Shown: positions 9,019-18,280 of the stretch, in pieces
Layout: every line of letters starts with the position of its first letter
How positions within the stretch are numbered: the first letter of the stretch is position 1
Source: Acinetobacter terrestris
GTDB lineage: Bacteria > Pseudomonadota > Gammaproteobacteria > Pseudomonadales > Moraxellaceae
Assembly (NCBI RefSeq): GCF_004331155.1
Contig: NZ_SJNZ01000002.1
Location: forward strand, 1-64,000
Reading direction: 5' to 3'
Length of the DNA: 64,000 bases
Position numbers and translations under genes: made by a program
Notes under the pieces: model-generated
What the model was told of the DNA's origin: nothing
Database searches by the model: none
The model's input: only the letters and a program-made list of their open reading frames with translations

Positions 9019-11238
9019 ATGGCACAGATTAAAAGCCGCAAACACAATCGAAATGCTCAACTGGTTGCTTTAGCGGCCTCTCTCCCGCTCATGGCTCATG
9101 CAGCGAACACACAAGATGTCACTCAGCTTCCAACCATTACAGTGAAATCAGATGCAGAAAATAAATACAAAGCCGATAAGGTGAGTTCGCCTAAATATAC
9201 TCAACCTCTGGTCGATACCCCGCAAACAGTTTCAGTCATTAAAAAAGAATTATTAAAAGAACAAGGTGCAACCTCCCTGGTTGAAGCCTTAAGAAATACC
9301 CCGGGAATTACCCTACAACTGGGTGAAAATGGCAATACCAGTGCCGGTGATGCTTTCCAGATGCGTGGATTTTCCACTCAAACTTCGACCTATGTCGATG
9401 GTATTCGTGATCTGGGTGCTGTTACTCGGGATGTATTTAATCTGGAACAGATTGAAGTAGTCAAAGGCCCTTCTGGTGCAGAAGCAGGACGCGGGTCGGC
9501 ATCGGGTTATATTAACCTGGCCAGCAAACTTCCTCAGACTGAAAATAGCCGTGAATTTTCGGCTACCTACAATACTGCTGAGCATGCACGTCTGACTGCC
9601 GACATTAATCAGGTGATTAATAATAGTACCGCTTTTCGCTTAAATGCGATGGGACAAGACGGCGGGGTTGAAGGTCGGGACTATCTTGAAAATAATAGTT
9701 GGGCCATTGCTCCTTCCATTTCCTTCGGCTTAGATACCGATACACGTCTGCATCTCTATTCGCAACATGTTCGTCAACGTAATATTCCAGATGGCGGAAT
9801 TCCGACTGTAGGGATGAAAGGCTTTTACAATGCCGATTCTGCTTTAAGTTCAGCGCCTAAAGTCAACCGTGAAAATTATTATGGTCATGTGGATGATCAT
9901 GAAGATGTCGATGCCGATATGTTTACGGCAAAGATTGAGAGTGATCTGGCTGAAAACGTCAAACTGACCAATATTATTCGTTTAGGCAAAACCCATATGC
10001 AACGTGTATTAACCGGGATTAATACACTCAGTACCAACAGTTCAACCAATCCTAACGACTGGACAGTGAGCCGCTCTCGCCAAGGGGTGGATCAGGAAAA
10101 TAAAATTCTCGCTAACCAGACGACTTTAAATTTAAATCTAAAAACCAGAGCCATTGAACATGATGTCGTTGCGGGTTTAGAATTTTTAAAAGAACAACAA
10201 CATACAAAAACTTTAGCGACTCAAATGCCGGGCCAAACGGCTGTAGCAACACCTTGGGCAAATTTATACAATCCTGATCGGAATCAAGTATTACCCGGCT
10301 TAGTTTATAACGGTGGCTACAGCAACGGTGAAACAGATACAGCTGCCGCTTATTTGTTTGACACCCTGAAGTTTGGTGAACGCTTCCAGCTGAATGGGGG
10401 TGTGCGTGTCGATTATTATGATACTGAATATGATGGACTGGCTATTCCCCGTAATGAAAATGCCTTAGTCGCATCCAGTTTTGCTGCACATGACACGTTG
10501 GTCAGCTGGAAACTCGGTGGTTTATTTAAGCCAACCCCATTTAGCAGTGTCTATGCATCTTATGCAAAATCACTGACGCCTCCGGGAAGCGCGAATTTCA
10601 CCTTGTCCGAAACAGGTGCAAACAGCTCGGCAGCCGAAGCTCAAGAAACCCATCATTATGAAATTGGCACAAAATGGGATCTTTTAGAGGGCAAATTGGC
10701 GTTGAATGCTGCAGCTTACCGTACTGAAAACGAAAACCAGTTTACGATTGATCCCATTACCCAGCTCTCGGTACAAGAAGGTAAAAAGCGCGTTGATGGT
10801 GTAGAACTCAGTGCTGTGGGACAAATCACCGATGTGTGGAATATTTCAGCAGGTGTCGCGCATATGAAAGTGAAACAGCTGAATCAACAGACGGAAACAG
10901 CAACAACCTTGGCTGAACGCTGGTCACCGGAATGGACTGCAAGTTTATGGTCTACTTATGATGTTGCAGGCTTTAAACTGGGCTTAGGTGCACGTTATGT
11001 CGATGATCAAAAACGTGTGATTACGGACAGCACTACAGCGGCAAATATGCCAAGCATTCCAGGCTATGTGGTATTTGATGCCATGGCAGGTTATACCCTG
11101 AATAAAAATACCTCTGTAAACTTGAATGTCTATAACCTGGCAGATAAAGAATTCATCAGCACCTTGAACAATGGGGGTGGTCGTGTGATATTGGGGCAAC
11201 CGCGTTCTGCAGCCTTAACCTTTAACTATAAGTTTTAA
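9019..11238 (+). CDS. TonB-dependent catecholate siderophore receptor, Fiu-like
   Basis: Second outer-membrane receptor of the window (739 aa). It has a signal peptide ending A-H-A-A-N, a plug domain from about 60 with V-D-T-P-Q-T-V-S-V-I, F-Q-M-R-G-F, Y-V-D-G-I-R-D-L-G and E-V-V-K-G-P-S-G, and a barrel ending in N-Y-K-F. The plug motifs are closer to Escherichia coli Fiu than those of the 5583 receptor are. The two receptors share barrel motifs such as E-I-G-T-K-W-D-L-L but differ clearly in the loops, so they probably take up different ferric catecholates. It starts a module with its own PiuC-like dioxygenase and an FMN oxidase, behind a perfect Fur box. Confidence 0.92.
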   Translation: MAQIKSRKHNRNAQLVALAASLPLMAHAANTQDVTQLPTITVKSDAENKYKADKVSSPKYTQPLVDTPQTVSVIKKELLKEQGATSLVEALRNTPGITLQLGENGNTSAGDAFQMRGFSTQTSTYVDGIRDLGAVTRDVFNLEQIEVVKGPSGAEAGRGSASGYINLASKLPQTENSREFSATYNTAEHARLTADINQVINNSTAFRLNAMGQDGGVEGRDYLENNSWAIAPSISFGLDTDTRLHLYSQHVRQRNIPDGGIPTVGMKGFYNADSALSSAPKVNRENYYGHVDDHEDVDADMFTAKIESDLAENVKLTNIIRLGKTHMQRVLTGINTLSTNSSTNPNDWTVSRSRQGVDQENKILANQTTLNLNLKTRAIEHDVVAGLEFLKEQQHTKTLATQMPGQTAVATPWANLYNPDRNQVLPGLVYNGGYSNGETDTAAAYLFDTLKFGERFQLNGGVRVDYYDTEYDGLAIPRNENALVASSFAAHDTLVSWKLGGLFKPTPFSSVYASYAKSLTPPGSANFTLSETGANSSAAEAQETHHYEIGTKWDLLEGKLALNAAAYRTENENQFTIDPITQLSVQEGKKRVDGVELSAVGQITDVWNISAGVAHMKVKQLNQQTETATTLAERWSPEWTASLWSTYDVAGFKLGLGARYVDDQKRVITDSTTAANMPSIPGYVVFDAMAGYTLNKNTSVNLNVYNLADKEFISTLNNGGGRVILGQPRSAALTFNYKF

Positions 11239-11270
11239 GCAATTCGCCAAGTCTTAGCAGATTGAGTATA

Positions 11271-11313
11271 AATGTAGTGTATTAAAGCTAATGCACTACA
11301 TTATTTTATTTTT
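11271..11313 (+). terminator. Terminator after the second receptor
   Basis: AATGTAGTG/CACTACATT hairpin followed by a T-rich run. As at piuA, it lies between receptor and dioxygenase, which would lower dioxygenase expression relative to the receptor. Confidence 0.8.
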
Positions 11314-11346
11314 GGGCCTCAACAATTCAAGGGATGCATAAAGCTG

Positions 11347-12030
11347 ATGATGTTACATATTCCTGAAATTTTAACCAAACAGCAGGTTGCTGAATTACGT
11401 CAGCAACTGGATGCGAGTCATGCCTGGGTTCATGGTCAGCAAAGCGCCGGCTTTCAGGCTCAAAAAATTAAAGATAATCTGCAAATTGATGTGAACAGCA
11501 TTATTTATCAGTCCCTTTCCCCGAAAATACTGCAGGCCTTACAACGAAATGCTCAGCTAAAATCGGCTGCCCTCCCCAAACATATCCTCTCTCCTTTATT
11601 TAACTGCTATCAAGAGGATGGCCATTATGGCAATCATGTCGATAGCGCAGTGCAATATTCAGATGCAACCGGACATGCGATTCGTACCGATGTTTCAATC
11701 ACGCTGTTTTTGTCTGAACCTGATGAATATGCAGGGGGTGAACTGATTATTGAAGATAATTATGGCAGCCATGAAGTGAAGCTGGATGCTGGCGATGCCA
11801 TTCTCTACCCAGCTACAAGCTTGCATCGGGTTGAACCAGTAACGCACGGTAAAAGAATTGCAGCATTTACCTGGTTACAAAGCATGGTCAAAGATGACTG
11901 GCAACGCAGTATGCTATTTAACTTAGATATGACCATTATGAAACTACGGCTACAAGTGGGTGATTCCGAAGAAATCATCAGTTTAACCAGTCATTATCAT
12001 AATTTATTGCGCCAATGGGGCGATCTATGA
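11347..12030 (+). CDS. PiuC-like Fe(II)/2-oxoglutarate dioxygenase, second copy
   Basis: Paralogue of the 7968 gene, also 227 aa, with the same metal triad (H97-x-D99, H160) and Arg170. The N-terminal half differs markedly from the first copy (around residues 25-75), while the core S-E-P-D-E-Y-A-G-G-E-L-I-I-E-D is conserved. It follows the Fiu-like receptor and ends inside the start of the FMN oxidase gene (ATGA overlap), so dioxygenase and oxidase are probably made together. The substrate is unknown; modification of the imported siderophore or its iron ligand is an inference. Confidence 0.9.
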   Translation: MMLHIPEILTKQQVAELRQQLDASHAWVHGQQSAGFQAQKIKDNLQIDVNSIIYQSLSPKILQALQRNAQLKSAALPKHILSPLFNCYQEDGHYGNHVDSAVQYSDATGHAIRTDVSITLFLSEPDEYAGGELIIEDNYGSHEVKLDAGDAILYPATSLHRVEPVTHGKRIAAFTWLQSMVKDDWQRSMLFNLDMTIMKLRLQVGDSEEIISLTSHYHNLLRQWGDL

Positions 12031-13139
12031 AACCAGCTATCCCCCTTGAGCCCTTCAGCCAAATTCCAGCACATTTACAAACCCTTGCCGATTATGAACA
12101 ACAGGCTGAAAAGCACCTTCCGAAAAATACCTGGCACTACTTACAAGGCGGTGCGATGGATGAAGTCAGCGTTCAAGAAAACCTGGATCAATTTAAAAAA
12201 ATTCAGCTGATTCCCAGACATTTAAACGACCTGACTCAAGGCAATACAGAATGTGAAATTTTGGGGCAGACTTTTCCTCATCCAATTTTTTTGGCCCCGA
12301 TTGGTCATCAGCAACTGTTCCATGCTGACGGTGAAATGGCGACTGCCTTAGCGGCTGAAGTACTACACAGCAACCTTATTTTAAGCACCTTTAGCAATAC
12401 CGATATGCGTAGCCTCAAAGCTGAAAATCAGTACAAATGGTTTCAGCTTTACTGGCAAGGCGATCGTGAAAAATCGCTGGCACTGGTTAAACTGGCTGAA
12501 CAGCAAAAATTCAAGGCGCTGGTGATTACGGTAGATTCACCGCATAGCGGCATTCGCGATCGTGAACGACGGGTATTTTTTCAGTTACCGCAAGGCATGC
12601 AACATCCACATACCCCGGCACATATTCCCCTGCCTGAAATTGGTGAAGATCAACATCCTGTCTTTAATGGCTTAATGCAGATTGCGCCGAAATGGCAGGA
12701 TATTGAATGGATGATTGCCAACACGTCTTTGCCGGTTATTTTAAAAGGTGTGGTTCATCCCAAAGATGCAGAACGTGCAGTTCAATCTGGTGTGCAAGGA
12801 CTGATTATTTCCAATCATGGTGGGCGGGTTTTAGACAGCTGCATTTCGCCACTCACTGCCCTGCAGCGGATTAAAGCAGTTGTGCCTCAGGATTTCCCTT
12901 TAATTGTCGATGGTGGAATTCGTCGTGGCACCGATATTTTTAAAGCCATTGCCTTAGGTGCTTCAGCGGTCTGTATTGGTCGACCTTATATTCATGGTTT
13001 AGCGGTTGCCGGTGCTTTAGGCGTTGCCCATGTGATTAAAATCTTGAAGGAAGAATTTGAGATTACAATGGCTTTAGCAGGAACTGCGACATTAAACGAG
13101 ATCACTTCCGACTATATTTTTCATAAACAGCCAAATTAA
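12027..13139 (+). CDS. FMN-dependent alpha-hydroxy-acid oxidase/dehydrogenase (LldD family)
   Basis: About 370 aa and the length of the LldD/glycolate-oxidase family. The family marks are all present: the N-terminal W-x-Y-L-Q-G-G-A (active-site Tyr), P-I-F-L-A-P-I, T-V-D-S-P with nearby R-D-R-E-R-R, then the catalytic S-N-H-G-G-R (base His and substrate Arg), and V-D-G-G-I-R-R-G-T-D binding FMN phosphate. No membrane segment is visible. ATG 12027 overlaps the dioxygenase stop as ATGA; an ATG four codons upstream is also possible. Its place behind a siderophore receptor and a dioxygenase argues for a role with an alpha-hydroxy acid linked to iron uptake rather than lactate growth, but this is inference. 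Confidence 0.88.
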   Translation: MKPAIPLEPFSQIPAHLQTLADYEQQAEKHLPKNTWHYLQGGAMDEVSVQENLDQFKKIQLIPRHLNDLTQGNTECEILGQTFPHPIFLAPIGHQQLFHADGEMATALAAEVLHSNLILSTFSNTDMRSLKAENQYKWFQLYWQGDREKSLALVKLAEQQKFKALVITVDSPHSGIRDRERRVFFQLPQGMQHPHTPAHIPLPEIGEDQHPVFNGLMQIAPKWQDIEWMIANTSLPVILKGVVHPKDAERAVQSGVQGLIISNHGGRVLDSCISPLTALQRIKAVVPQDFPLIVDGGIRRGTDIFKAIALGASAVCIGRPYIHGLAVAGALGVAHVIKILKEEFEITMALAGTATLNEITSDYIFHKQPN

Positions 13140-13141
13140 AG

Positions 13142-13193
13142 GAAAATATTTTCTATAAAGTTGTTGTAAACGCAAAAATAGAAAATTATTTTC
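13142..13193. repeat. Two similar AT palindromes upstream of leuA
   Basis: GAAAATATTTTC (13142-13153) and GAAAATTATTTTC (13181-13193) are near-identical palindromes about 39 bp apart, in the gap between the FMN oxidase and leuA. They could be operator sites for one regulator. AT-rich chance similarity is not excluded. Confidence 0.35.
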
Positions 13194-13246
13194 GGAATAA
13201 ATGGATTAATATTTAGTTATAGATTTGCAAGTGCTGCAATAAAGCT

Positions 13247-13279
13247 AAGTCGTAATAATTTATCAATATTTTACGACTT
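13247..13279 (+). other. Hairpin in the leuA upstream region
   Basis: A 9-bp perfect inverted repeat (AAGTCGTAA/TTACGACTT) with a 15-nt loop. Only three T residues follow, so it is either a weak terminator for the oxidase gene or part of the leuA leader. No leucine-rich leader peptide is visible, so classical attenuation is not supported. Confidence 0.45.
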
Positions 13280-13396
13280 TCGACTAAAGTATCCTAAGCA
13301 TTACTTGTAAATTGATAGAATAGACACAATCTATATTCGTAGTACGTTGCCGTTATCCACGACTTAAGCAATGCCTGCTACACAAGGAGTTACCTC

Positions 13397-15094
13397 ATGA
13401 TGTTGGCTGATCCAAGTAAAAAATATCGTCGCATGTATCAACGTGTCGACTTGCCAGACCGTCAATGGCCAAATAATGAAATCAATCAAGCGCCTATTTG
13501 GATGAGCACTGACCTTCGTGACGGTAACCAAGCCATTTTCGAACCGATGGATATGGAACAGAAATTCAAAATGTTCCAGATGTTGGTGAAAATCGGCTTT
13601 AAACATATTGAAATCGGTTTCCCTTCTGCATCGCAAATTGACTTTGATTTCACCCGTAAATTGATTGAAGAAAATCATATTCCGGATGACGTTTACATCG
13701 AAGTTTTGGTTCAGGCACGTGATCATTTGATCCAACGTACGTTTGAGTCTTTACAAGGCGCGAAACGTGCGATTGTGCATATCTATAACTCCAACTCCCC
13801 GACTTTCCGTGAAAAAGTGTTGAATGTTGATGTTGCCGGCGCAAAACAGTTGGCGATTAATGCTGCACAGAAAGTGAAAGAATATGCAGCAAAACAGCCT
13901 GAAACTGAATTTGTATTCCAGTACAGTCCTGAATGTTTTACTGCAACTGAATTAGAAGTCGCAAAAGACGTTTGTGATGCAGTCACTGAAATCTGGGAAG
14001 CATCACCGGCCAACAAAGTAATCTTGAACTTGCCTGCAACGGTTGAAGTTTCAGGCCCACATGTGTATGCCGACCAAATTGAATGGATGCACCGCAACAT
14101 TCAACGTCGTGACGGCGTGATCATTTCTGTGCACTGTCACAATGACCGTGGCTGTGGTATTGCAGCTTCCGAATTGGCGATTATGGCCGGTGCTGACCGT
14201 GTCGAAGGTTGTGTATTTGGGAATGGCGAACGTACCGGTAACGTCGACGTTGCAGCGATTGCCTTGAACATGTACACCCAGGGTGTTGCACCAAACTTGG
14301 ACTTCTCCAATATTAATGAAATTATTGCGACCGTTGAAGAATGTACTGGTTTGCCTGTTCACCCGCGTCATCCGTATGCTGGCGACTTGGTCTTCACCGC
14401 ATTCTCGGGTTCGCATCAAGATGCGATCAAGAAAGGTTTCGAGTTCCAGAAGAACCAAGAAATGTGGGATATGCCATACTTGCCAATCGACCCTAAAGAT
14501 TTAGGTCGTGACTATGATGCGGTGATTCGCGTCAATTCACAGTCTGGTAAAGGTGGTATCGCCTACTTGTTAGAATCAAACTACAACGTGGTATTGCCGC
14601 GTCGTTTACAAATTGAATTCTCGCAAGCGGTTCAGCAAGTGACAGATGAACAGGCTAAAGAAGTTTCAGCACAAGATATCTGGGCTTTGTTCAAACAGAA
14701 TTATGTTGCAATCAAAGATGCACATTACTCTGCGAAAAACTACCGCTTGTTTGATGACAATGGCAATCAGGTGATTGAGTTGGATATCGAAGTGAACGGT
14801 GAAAAGCAGCACTTGCGTGGCGAAGGTAACGGTCCTATTTCTGCCATCTTGAATGCTTTGCAATTGCCAATTGATGTGTTGAACTATGAAGAACGTAGCA
14901 TTAGCTCGGGTGCGCATGCCAAAGCCTTGGCTTTAATTGAACTTCAAGTGAAAGGTACCGGTAAATCTGCATTTGGCGCAGGTATTCACGATAATATTGT
15001 GACTGCCTCAATCGAAGCGATTATTGCCTGCACCAACCGCATGATCGAGCAAGGTGTATTAAGTACAGAACAGGTGATTGCGGCTGCCGTATAG
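13397..15094 (+). CDS. leuA: 2-isopropylmalate synthase
   Basis: First committed enzyme of leucine synthesis: condenses acetyl-CoA with 2-oxoisovalerate. The length of 565 aa fits the long LeuA type found in gamma-proteobacteria and yeast. The TIM-barrel catalytic domain has the metal-binding S-T-D-L-R-D-G-N-Q (about 38-46) and the metal-site S-V-H-C-H-N-D (about 236-242) followed by G-N-G-E-R-T-G-N. The C-terminal part from about 430 is the leucine-sensing regulatory domain with the G-E-G-N-G-P-I-S-A-I-L segment. The start has AAGGAG seven bases upstream. A terminator follows, so it is probably monocistronic. Confidence 0.97.
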   Translation: MMLADPSKKYRRMYQRVDLPDRQWPNNEINQAPIWMSTDLRDGNQAIFEPMDMEQKFKMFQMLVKIGFKHIEIGFPSASQIDFDFTRKLIEENHIPDDVYIEVLVQARDHLIQRTFESLQGAKRAIVHIYNSNSPTFREKVLNVDVAGAKQLAINAAQKVKEYAAKQPETEFVFQYSPECFTATELEVAKDVCDAVTEIWEASPANKVILNLPATVEVSGPHVYADQIEWMHRNIQRRDGVIISVHCHNDRGCGIAASELAIMAGADRVEGCVFGNGERTGNVDVAAIALNMYTQGVAPNLDFSNINEIIATVEECTGLPVHPRHPYAGDLVFTAFSGSHQDAIKKGFEFQKNQEMWDMPYLPIDPKDLGRDYDAVIRVNSQSGKGGIAYLLESNYNVVLPRRLQIEFSQAVQQVTDEQAKEVSAQDIWALFKQNYVAIKDAHYSAKNYRLFDDNGNQVIELDIEVNGEKQHLRGEGNGPISAILNALQLPIDVLNYEERSISSGAHAKALALIELQVKGTGKSAFGAGIHDNIVTASIEAIIACTNRMIEQGVLSTEQVIAAAV

Positions 15095-15131
15095 GTATTA
15101 GCAATAATATTTAGCACTAAAATGACTTTAG

Positions 15132-15158
15132 AAGGATACCCTCAAGTGGTATCCTTTT
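15132..15158 (+). terminator. Terminator after leuA
   Basis: AAGGATACC/GGTATCCTT with a 7-nt loop followed by T residues. It ends 38 bp before the chosen metX start. Confidence 0.85.
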
Positions 15159-15195
15159 GTTTATACATCCTAAAGATTTAAGGCGAATTATTCCT

Positions 15196-16356
15196 GTGTC
15201 TTTTCCAGCTGACTCAGTGGGTCTCGTTACCCCACAAAAGTTTTCATTCGAAGAGCCGTTAGAGCTTGAATGTGGCCGCATTCTCCCACGTTTCGAAATC
15301 ATGATTGAAACCTACGGTACGCTTAATGCCGATAAATCGAATGCAATTCTGATTTGCCATGCGTTGTCTGGGCATCATCATGCCGCCGGCTATCATCATG
15401 AAGATGATAAAAAGCCCGGTTGGTGGGATGCCTGTATTGGCCCGGGTAAAGCGATTGATACCTCTAAATTCTTTGTTGTTGCCCTCAACAATATTGGTGG
15501 CTGTAGTGGCTCTACCGGTCCGATCTCGCCGAATCCTGAAAATGACAACCGTCCTTATGGGCCAGATTTCCCTTTAGTTACCGTTCGCGACTGGGTCAAA
15601 ACCCAAGCCATGCTGTCTGACCGTTTAGGCATTGATGTCTGGTACTCAATTATTGGCGGTTCGCTTGGTGGCATGCAGGCTTTGCAATGGTCGGTCGATT
15701 ATCCTGATCGTTTAAAAAATTGCGTGATTATTGCCAGTGCACCCAAACTGTCGGCACAAAATATTGCCTTCAATGAAGTGGCGCGTCAGTCAATTTTGTC
15801 AGATCCAGATTTCCATAATGGCCGTTATCTGGAAAATGACAGCTATCCAAAACGCGGTCTGATTCTAGCCCGTATGGTCGGTCATATTACTTACCTGTCT
15901 GAAGAAGCCATGAAACAGAAATTTGGTCGTGACCTGAAGTCCGGCAAGTTTATGTACGGTTTTGACGTGGAATTTCAGGTCGAAAGCTATTTGCGCTATC
16001 AAGGTGAGCAATTCAGCCGTAACTTTGATGCCAATACTTATCTGATTATGACCAAAGCACTGGATTATTTTGATCCTGCACGTGAATATGAATTGTCTTT
16101 AACCAAGGCGATGGCGAATACCCAATGCCGTTTTCTGGTAGTTTCATTCACTACGGATTGGCGTTTTACCCCGAAGCGTTCACAAGAAATTGTGGATGCG
16201 CTGATCACCAATCATAAACCTGTCAGCTATGTCGATATTGATGCAGAACAAGGCCATGACTCGTTCCTGTTCCCTATTCCGCTTTATGTGAAATCATTAC
16301 GTGCATTTTTAGGTGGCGCAGAACACCTTGCAGCAACACCTCAGGAGACTGTGTAA
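15196..16356 (+). CDS. metX: Homoserine O-acyltransferase (succinyl type likely)
   Basis: Alpha/beta-hydrolase enzyme of methionine synthesis that acylates homoserine (386 aa). The triad is Ser156 in G-G-S-L-G-G, Asp321 in F-T-T-D-W and His354 in E-Q-G-H-D. The open frame runs to 15157, but GTG at 15196 gives the conserved start ([11 protein letters not shown]) and the usual length, and excludes the leuA terminator from the gene. Published work reassigned Acinetobacter MetX as a succinyltransferase; I apply that by genus, not from a residue I can prove here. The stop overlaps the metW start (TAATG). Confidence 0.95.
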   Translation: MSFPADSVGLVTPQKFSFEEPLELECGRILPRFEIMIETYGTLNADKSNAILICHALSGHHHAAGYHHEDDKKPGWWDACIGPGKAIDTSKFFVVALNNIGGCSGSTGPISPNPENDNRPYGPDFPLVTVRDWVKTQAMLSDRLGIDVWYSIIGGSLGGMQALQWSVDYPDRLKNCVIIASAPKLSAQNIAFNEVARQSILSDPDFHNGRYLENDSYPKRGLILARMVGHITYLSEEAMKQKFGRDLKSGKFMYGFDVEFQVESYLRYQGEQFSRNFDANTYLIMTKALDYFDPAREYELSLTKAMANTQCRFLVVSFTTDWRFTPKRSQEIVDALITNHKPVSYVDIDAEQGHDSFLFPIPLYVKSLRAFLGGAEHLAATPQETV

Positions 16357-16949
16357 TGCGTATCGACCATCAATTGGCAGAAACATGGATTAAACCCGAT
16401 TCAAGCGTACTCGATTTAGGCTGTGGTGATGGTGAACTGCTGGCTCATATGGGCAAAAAGCACAATATTCGTGCCTATGGACTGGAAATTGATCAGGAAA
16501 AGATTGCAATTGCGGTCAGTCGAGGTTTAAATATTATCCAACAAGACTTGAACCTCGGTTTAAGCCGCTTTGCAGACCAGTCATTTGACTATGTCGTTAT
16601 GGCACAGGCTTTGCAGGCAGTAGATGCACCAGACGTATTATTGCGTGATATGGTGCGTGTGGGGAAACAAGCGATTATTACCTTTCCTAACTTTGCGCAT
16701 TGGAAGACGCGTTCTTTCTTGGCTTTAAAAGGAATGATGCCTGTTTCAAATGCTTTACCGTATATGTGGTATAACACGCCTAATATCCACTTATGTACTT
16801 TCCGTGATTTTGAAGCACTTTGTGCTGAAAATGATATCCGGATTATTAATCGACTCGCCGTGAATGGGGATCAACAAGGTAGTTTACTCAGTAAACATGT
16901 CCCGAATCTGTTTGGTGAAGTCGCTATTTATCGAGTGAGCGCATTATGA
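16356..16949 (+). CDS. metW: Methionine biosynthesis protein MetW
   Basis: SAM-binding methyltransferase-like protein (197 aa) that always travels with metX and is needed for its activity or stability in several bacteria. The motif V-L-D-L-G-C-G-D-G-E-L-L (about 18-29) is the SAM-binding loop. The characteristic F-P-N-F-A-H-W and the Y-N-T-P-N-I-H-L-C-T segment are both present. Start and stop overlap metX (TAATG) and the next gene (ATGA), which indicates tight translational coupling. Confidence 0.95.
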   Translation: MRIDHQLAETWIKPDSSVLDLGCGDGELLAHMGKKHNIRAYGLEIDQEKIAIAVSRGLNIIQQDLNLGLSRFADQSFDYVVMAQALQAVDAPDVLLRDMVRVGKQAIITFPNFAHWKTRSFLALKGMMPVSNALPYMWYNTPNIHLCTFRDFEALCAENDIRIINRLAVNGDQQGSLLSKHVPNLFGEVAIYRVSAL

Positions 16950-17533
16950 AAAAAATATTATTAAGCACACTACTGGTTGGTTTTTTTAGCATTCAAGCGC
17001 ATGCGGATTATGTTGCACCAGCACCGTCTATTTCCAGTCAGGCTGCACAATATTCTGTCATGGATATTAATAGCCTGATTAAGTCAGCAAAATCTGGCCA
17101 GGCCGCTGCACAGTTTTATTTGGCGACCAAATATCAACTCGGCAAAGATATTCAAAAAGATGTACAGCAAGCTTTTGCCTGGTACAAAGCCGCTGCGGAC
17201 CAAGGTCTGACTGCTGCCCAGTTGAATGTCGGTCGTATGCTGGCTGATGGTATGGGCACCAAAAAAGACGAAGCTTCGGCGCGTAAATACTTTGAAAAAG
17301 CTGCGAGTCATGGTGACAACCGTGCCAGCTTTAATCTTGCGATGATGGAAGAGCAAAAGAAAAATTACGTGGGTGCATATCAGTGGTATGAACTTTCTAC
17401 CCGTGATGGCATGCTCGACAATAAAGTGATTTCATTATCTGAAGGTAAGAAGACAGCATTGGCTGCCAACTTAACTCAAGAGCAAATCCGTATGGCACGT
17501 GACCGTGCCGATAAATGGATTCAAGCGCAATAA
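16946..17533 (+). CDS. Periplasmic Sel1-repeat protein
   Basis: Exported protein of 195 aa with a signal peptide ending I-Q-A-H-A-D. Two or three Sel1-like repeats follow at about 45-150 (A-A-Q-F-Y-L-A-T-K-Y..., A-A-Q-L-N-V-G-R-M-L-A-D-G..., A-S-F-N-L-A-M-M), the type that mediates protein contacts. The gene overlaps metW by four bases (ATGA), so it is the third member of the metX operon, although no link to methionine synthesis is known. The C-terminal 30 residues are a charged helix. Confidence 0.8.
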   Translation: MKKILLSTLLVGFFSIQAHADYVAPAPSISSQAAQYSVMDINSLIKSAKSGQAAAQFYLATKYQLGKDIQKDVQQAFAWYKAAADQGLTAAQLNVGRMLADGMGTKKDEASARKYFEKAASHGDNRASFNLAMMEEQKKNYVGAYQWYELSTRDGMLDNKVISLSEGKKTALAANLTQEQIRMARDRADKWIQAQ

Positions 17534-17549
17534 TTTTGCCTGACTCTAG

Positions 17550-17573
17550 AAAGCACCTTCGGGTGCTTTTTTA
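17550..17573 (+). terminator. Terminator after the metX operon
   Basis: AAGCACC-TTCG-GGTGCTT, a stable UUCG tetraloop hairpin followed by a T-run. Confidence 0.92.
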
Positions 17574-17639
17574 TTGGCTAAATTATCTAGATAAGTTTGC
17601 TAAAATACACACAATTATTTTCACATTAAGATTGAAATC

Positions 17640-18266
17640 ATGGCGTCTCAAGACTGGTTATCTCAAGGAACTCTCGTTCTTGCAAGCAACAACAAAGGTA
17701 AAATTGCAGAATTTGAGAAAATGTTTGCAGAACTCAAGCTGCCTGTCGAAGTGGTTGCTCAGGGCAAGCTCAACATTGAAGATGCGGTAGAAGATGGGCT
17801 GAGCTTTGTTGAAAATGCCATTATTAAAGCCCGTCATGCGGCTAAAATTTCTGGCAAACCGGCCATTGCCGATGATTCCGGAATTTGTGTACCAATTTTA
17901 GGCGGTGCACCGGGTATTTACTCAGCACGTTATGCAGGTGAGCATGGGGATGATGCTGCCAATAATGAAAAACTGTTAGCGGACTTAAAACCGCTACGTA
18001 AAGACGGCGAAGTGATTGAAGGGATGTTTGTCTGTGTACTTGCTTTGGTACAACATGCAGAAGATCCGCTTCCACAAATTTTCCAAGGTATCTGGAAAGG
18101 AGAAGTCTTGGAAGCAGCACGTGGTGAAAATGGTTTTGGTTATGACCCATTGTTCTGGTTGCCTGAACTTGGGATTTCCAGTGCAGAACTTTCTAAAGCA
18201 GAGAAAAATAAAATCAGTCACCGTGGTCAGGCGATGCAACTGTTTAAGGCGAGTTTGGAGAAGTAA
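17640..18266 (+). CDS. rdgB: XTP/dITP diphosphatase (non-canonical purine NTP pyrophosphatase)
   Basis: House-cleaning enzyme (208 aa) that hydrolyses ITP, dITP and XTP to the monophosphates. The HAM1/RdgB marks are clear: L-A-S-N-N-K-G-K near residues 14-21, the E-x-G-x-S-F-x-E-N-A motif at about 52-61, the metal-binding A-D-D-S-G at about 76-80, and the C-terminal G-F-G-Y-D-P and S-H-R-G-Q-A. It lies between the metX-operon terminator and a repeat-rich gap and is probably transcribed alone. Confidence 0.96.
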   Translation: MASQDWLSQGTLVLASNNKGKIAEFEKMFAELKLPVEVVAQGKLNIEDAVEDGLSFVENAIIKARHAAKISGKPAIADDSGICVPILGGAPGIYSARYAGEHGDDAANNEKLLADLKPLRKDGEVIEGMFVCVLALVQHAEDPLPQIFQGIWKGEVLEAARGENGFGYDPLFWLPELGISSAELSKAEKNKISHRGQAMQLFKASLEK

Positions 18267-18280
18267 AACCTTTTCCAGCA

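Noticed and set aside
14051-14458. 135-codon minus-strand frame inside leuA
   Set aside because: Antisense shadow of a fully conserved catalytic region of leuA.
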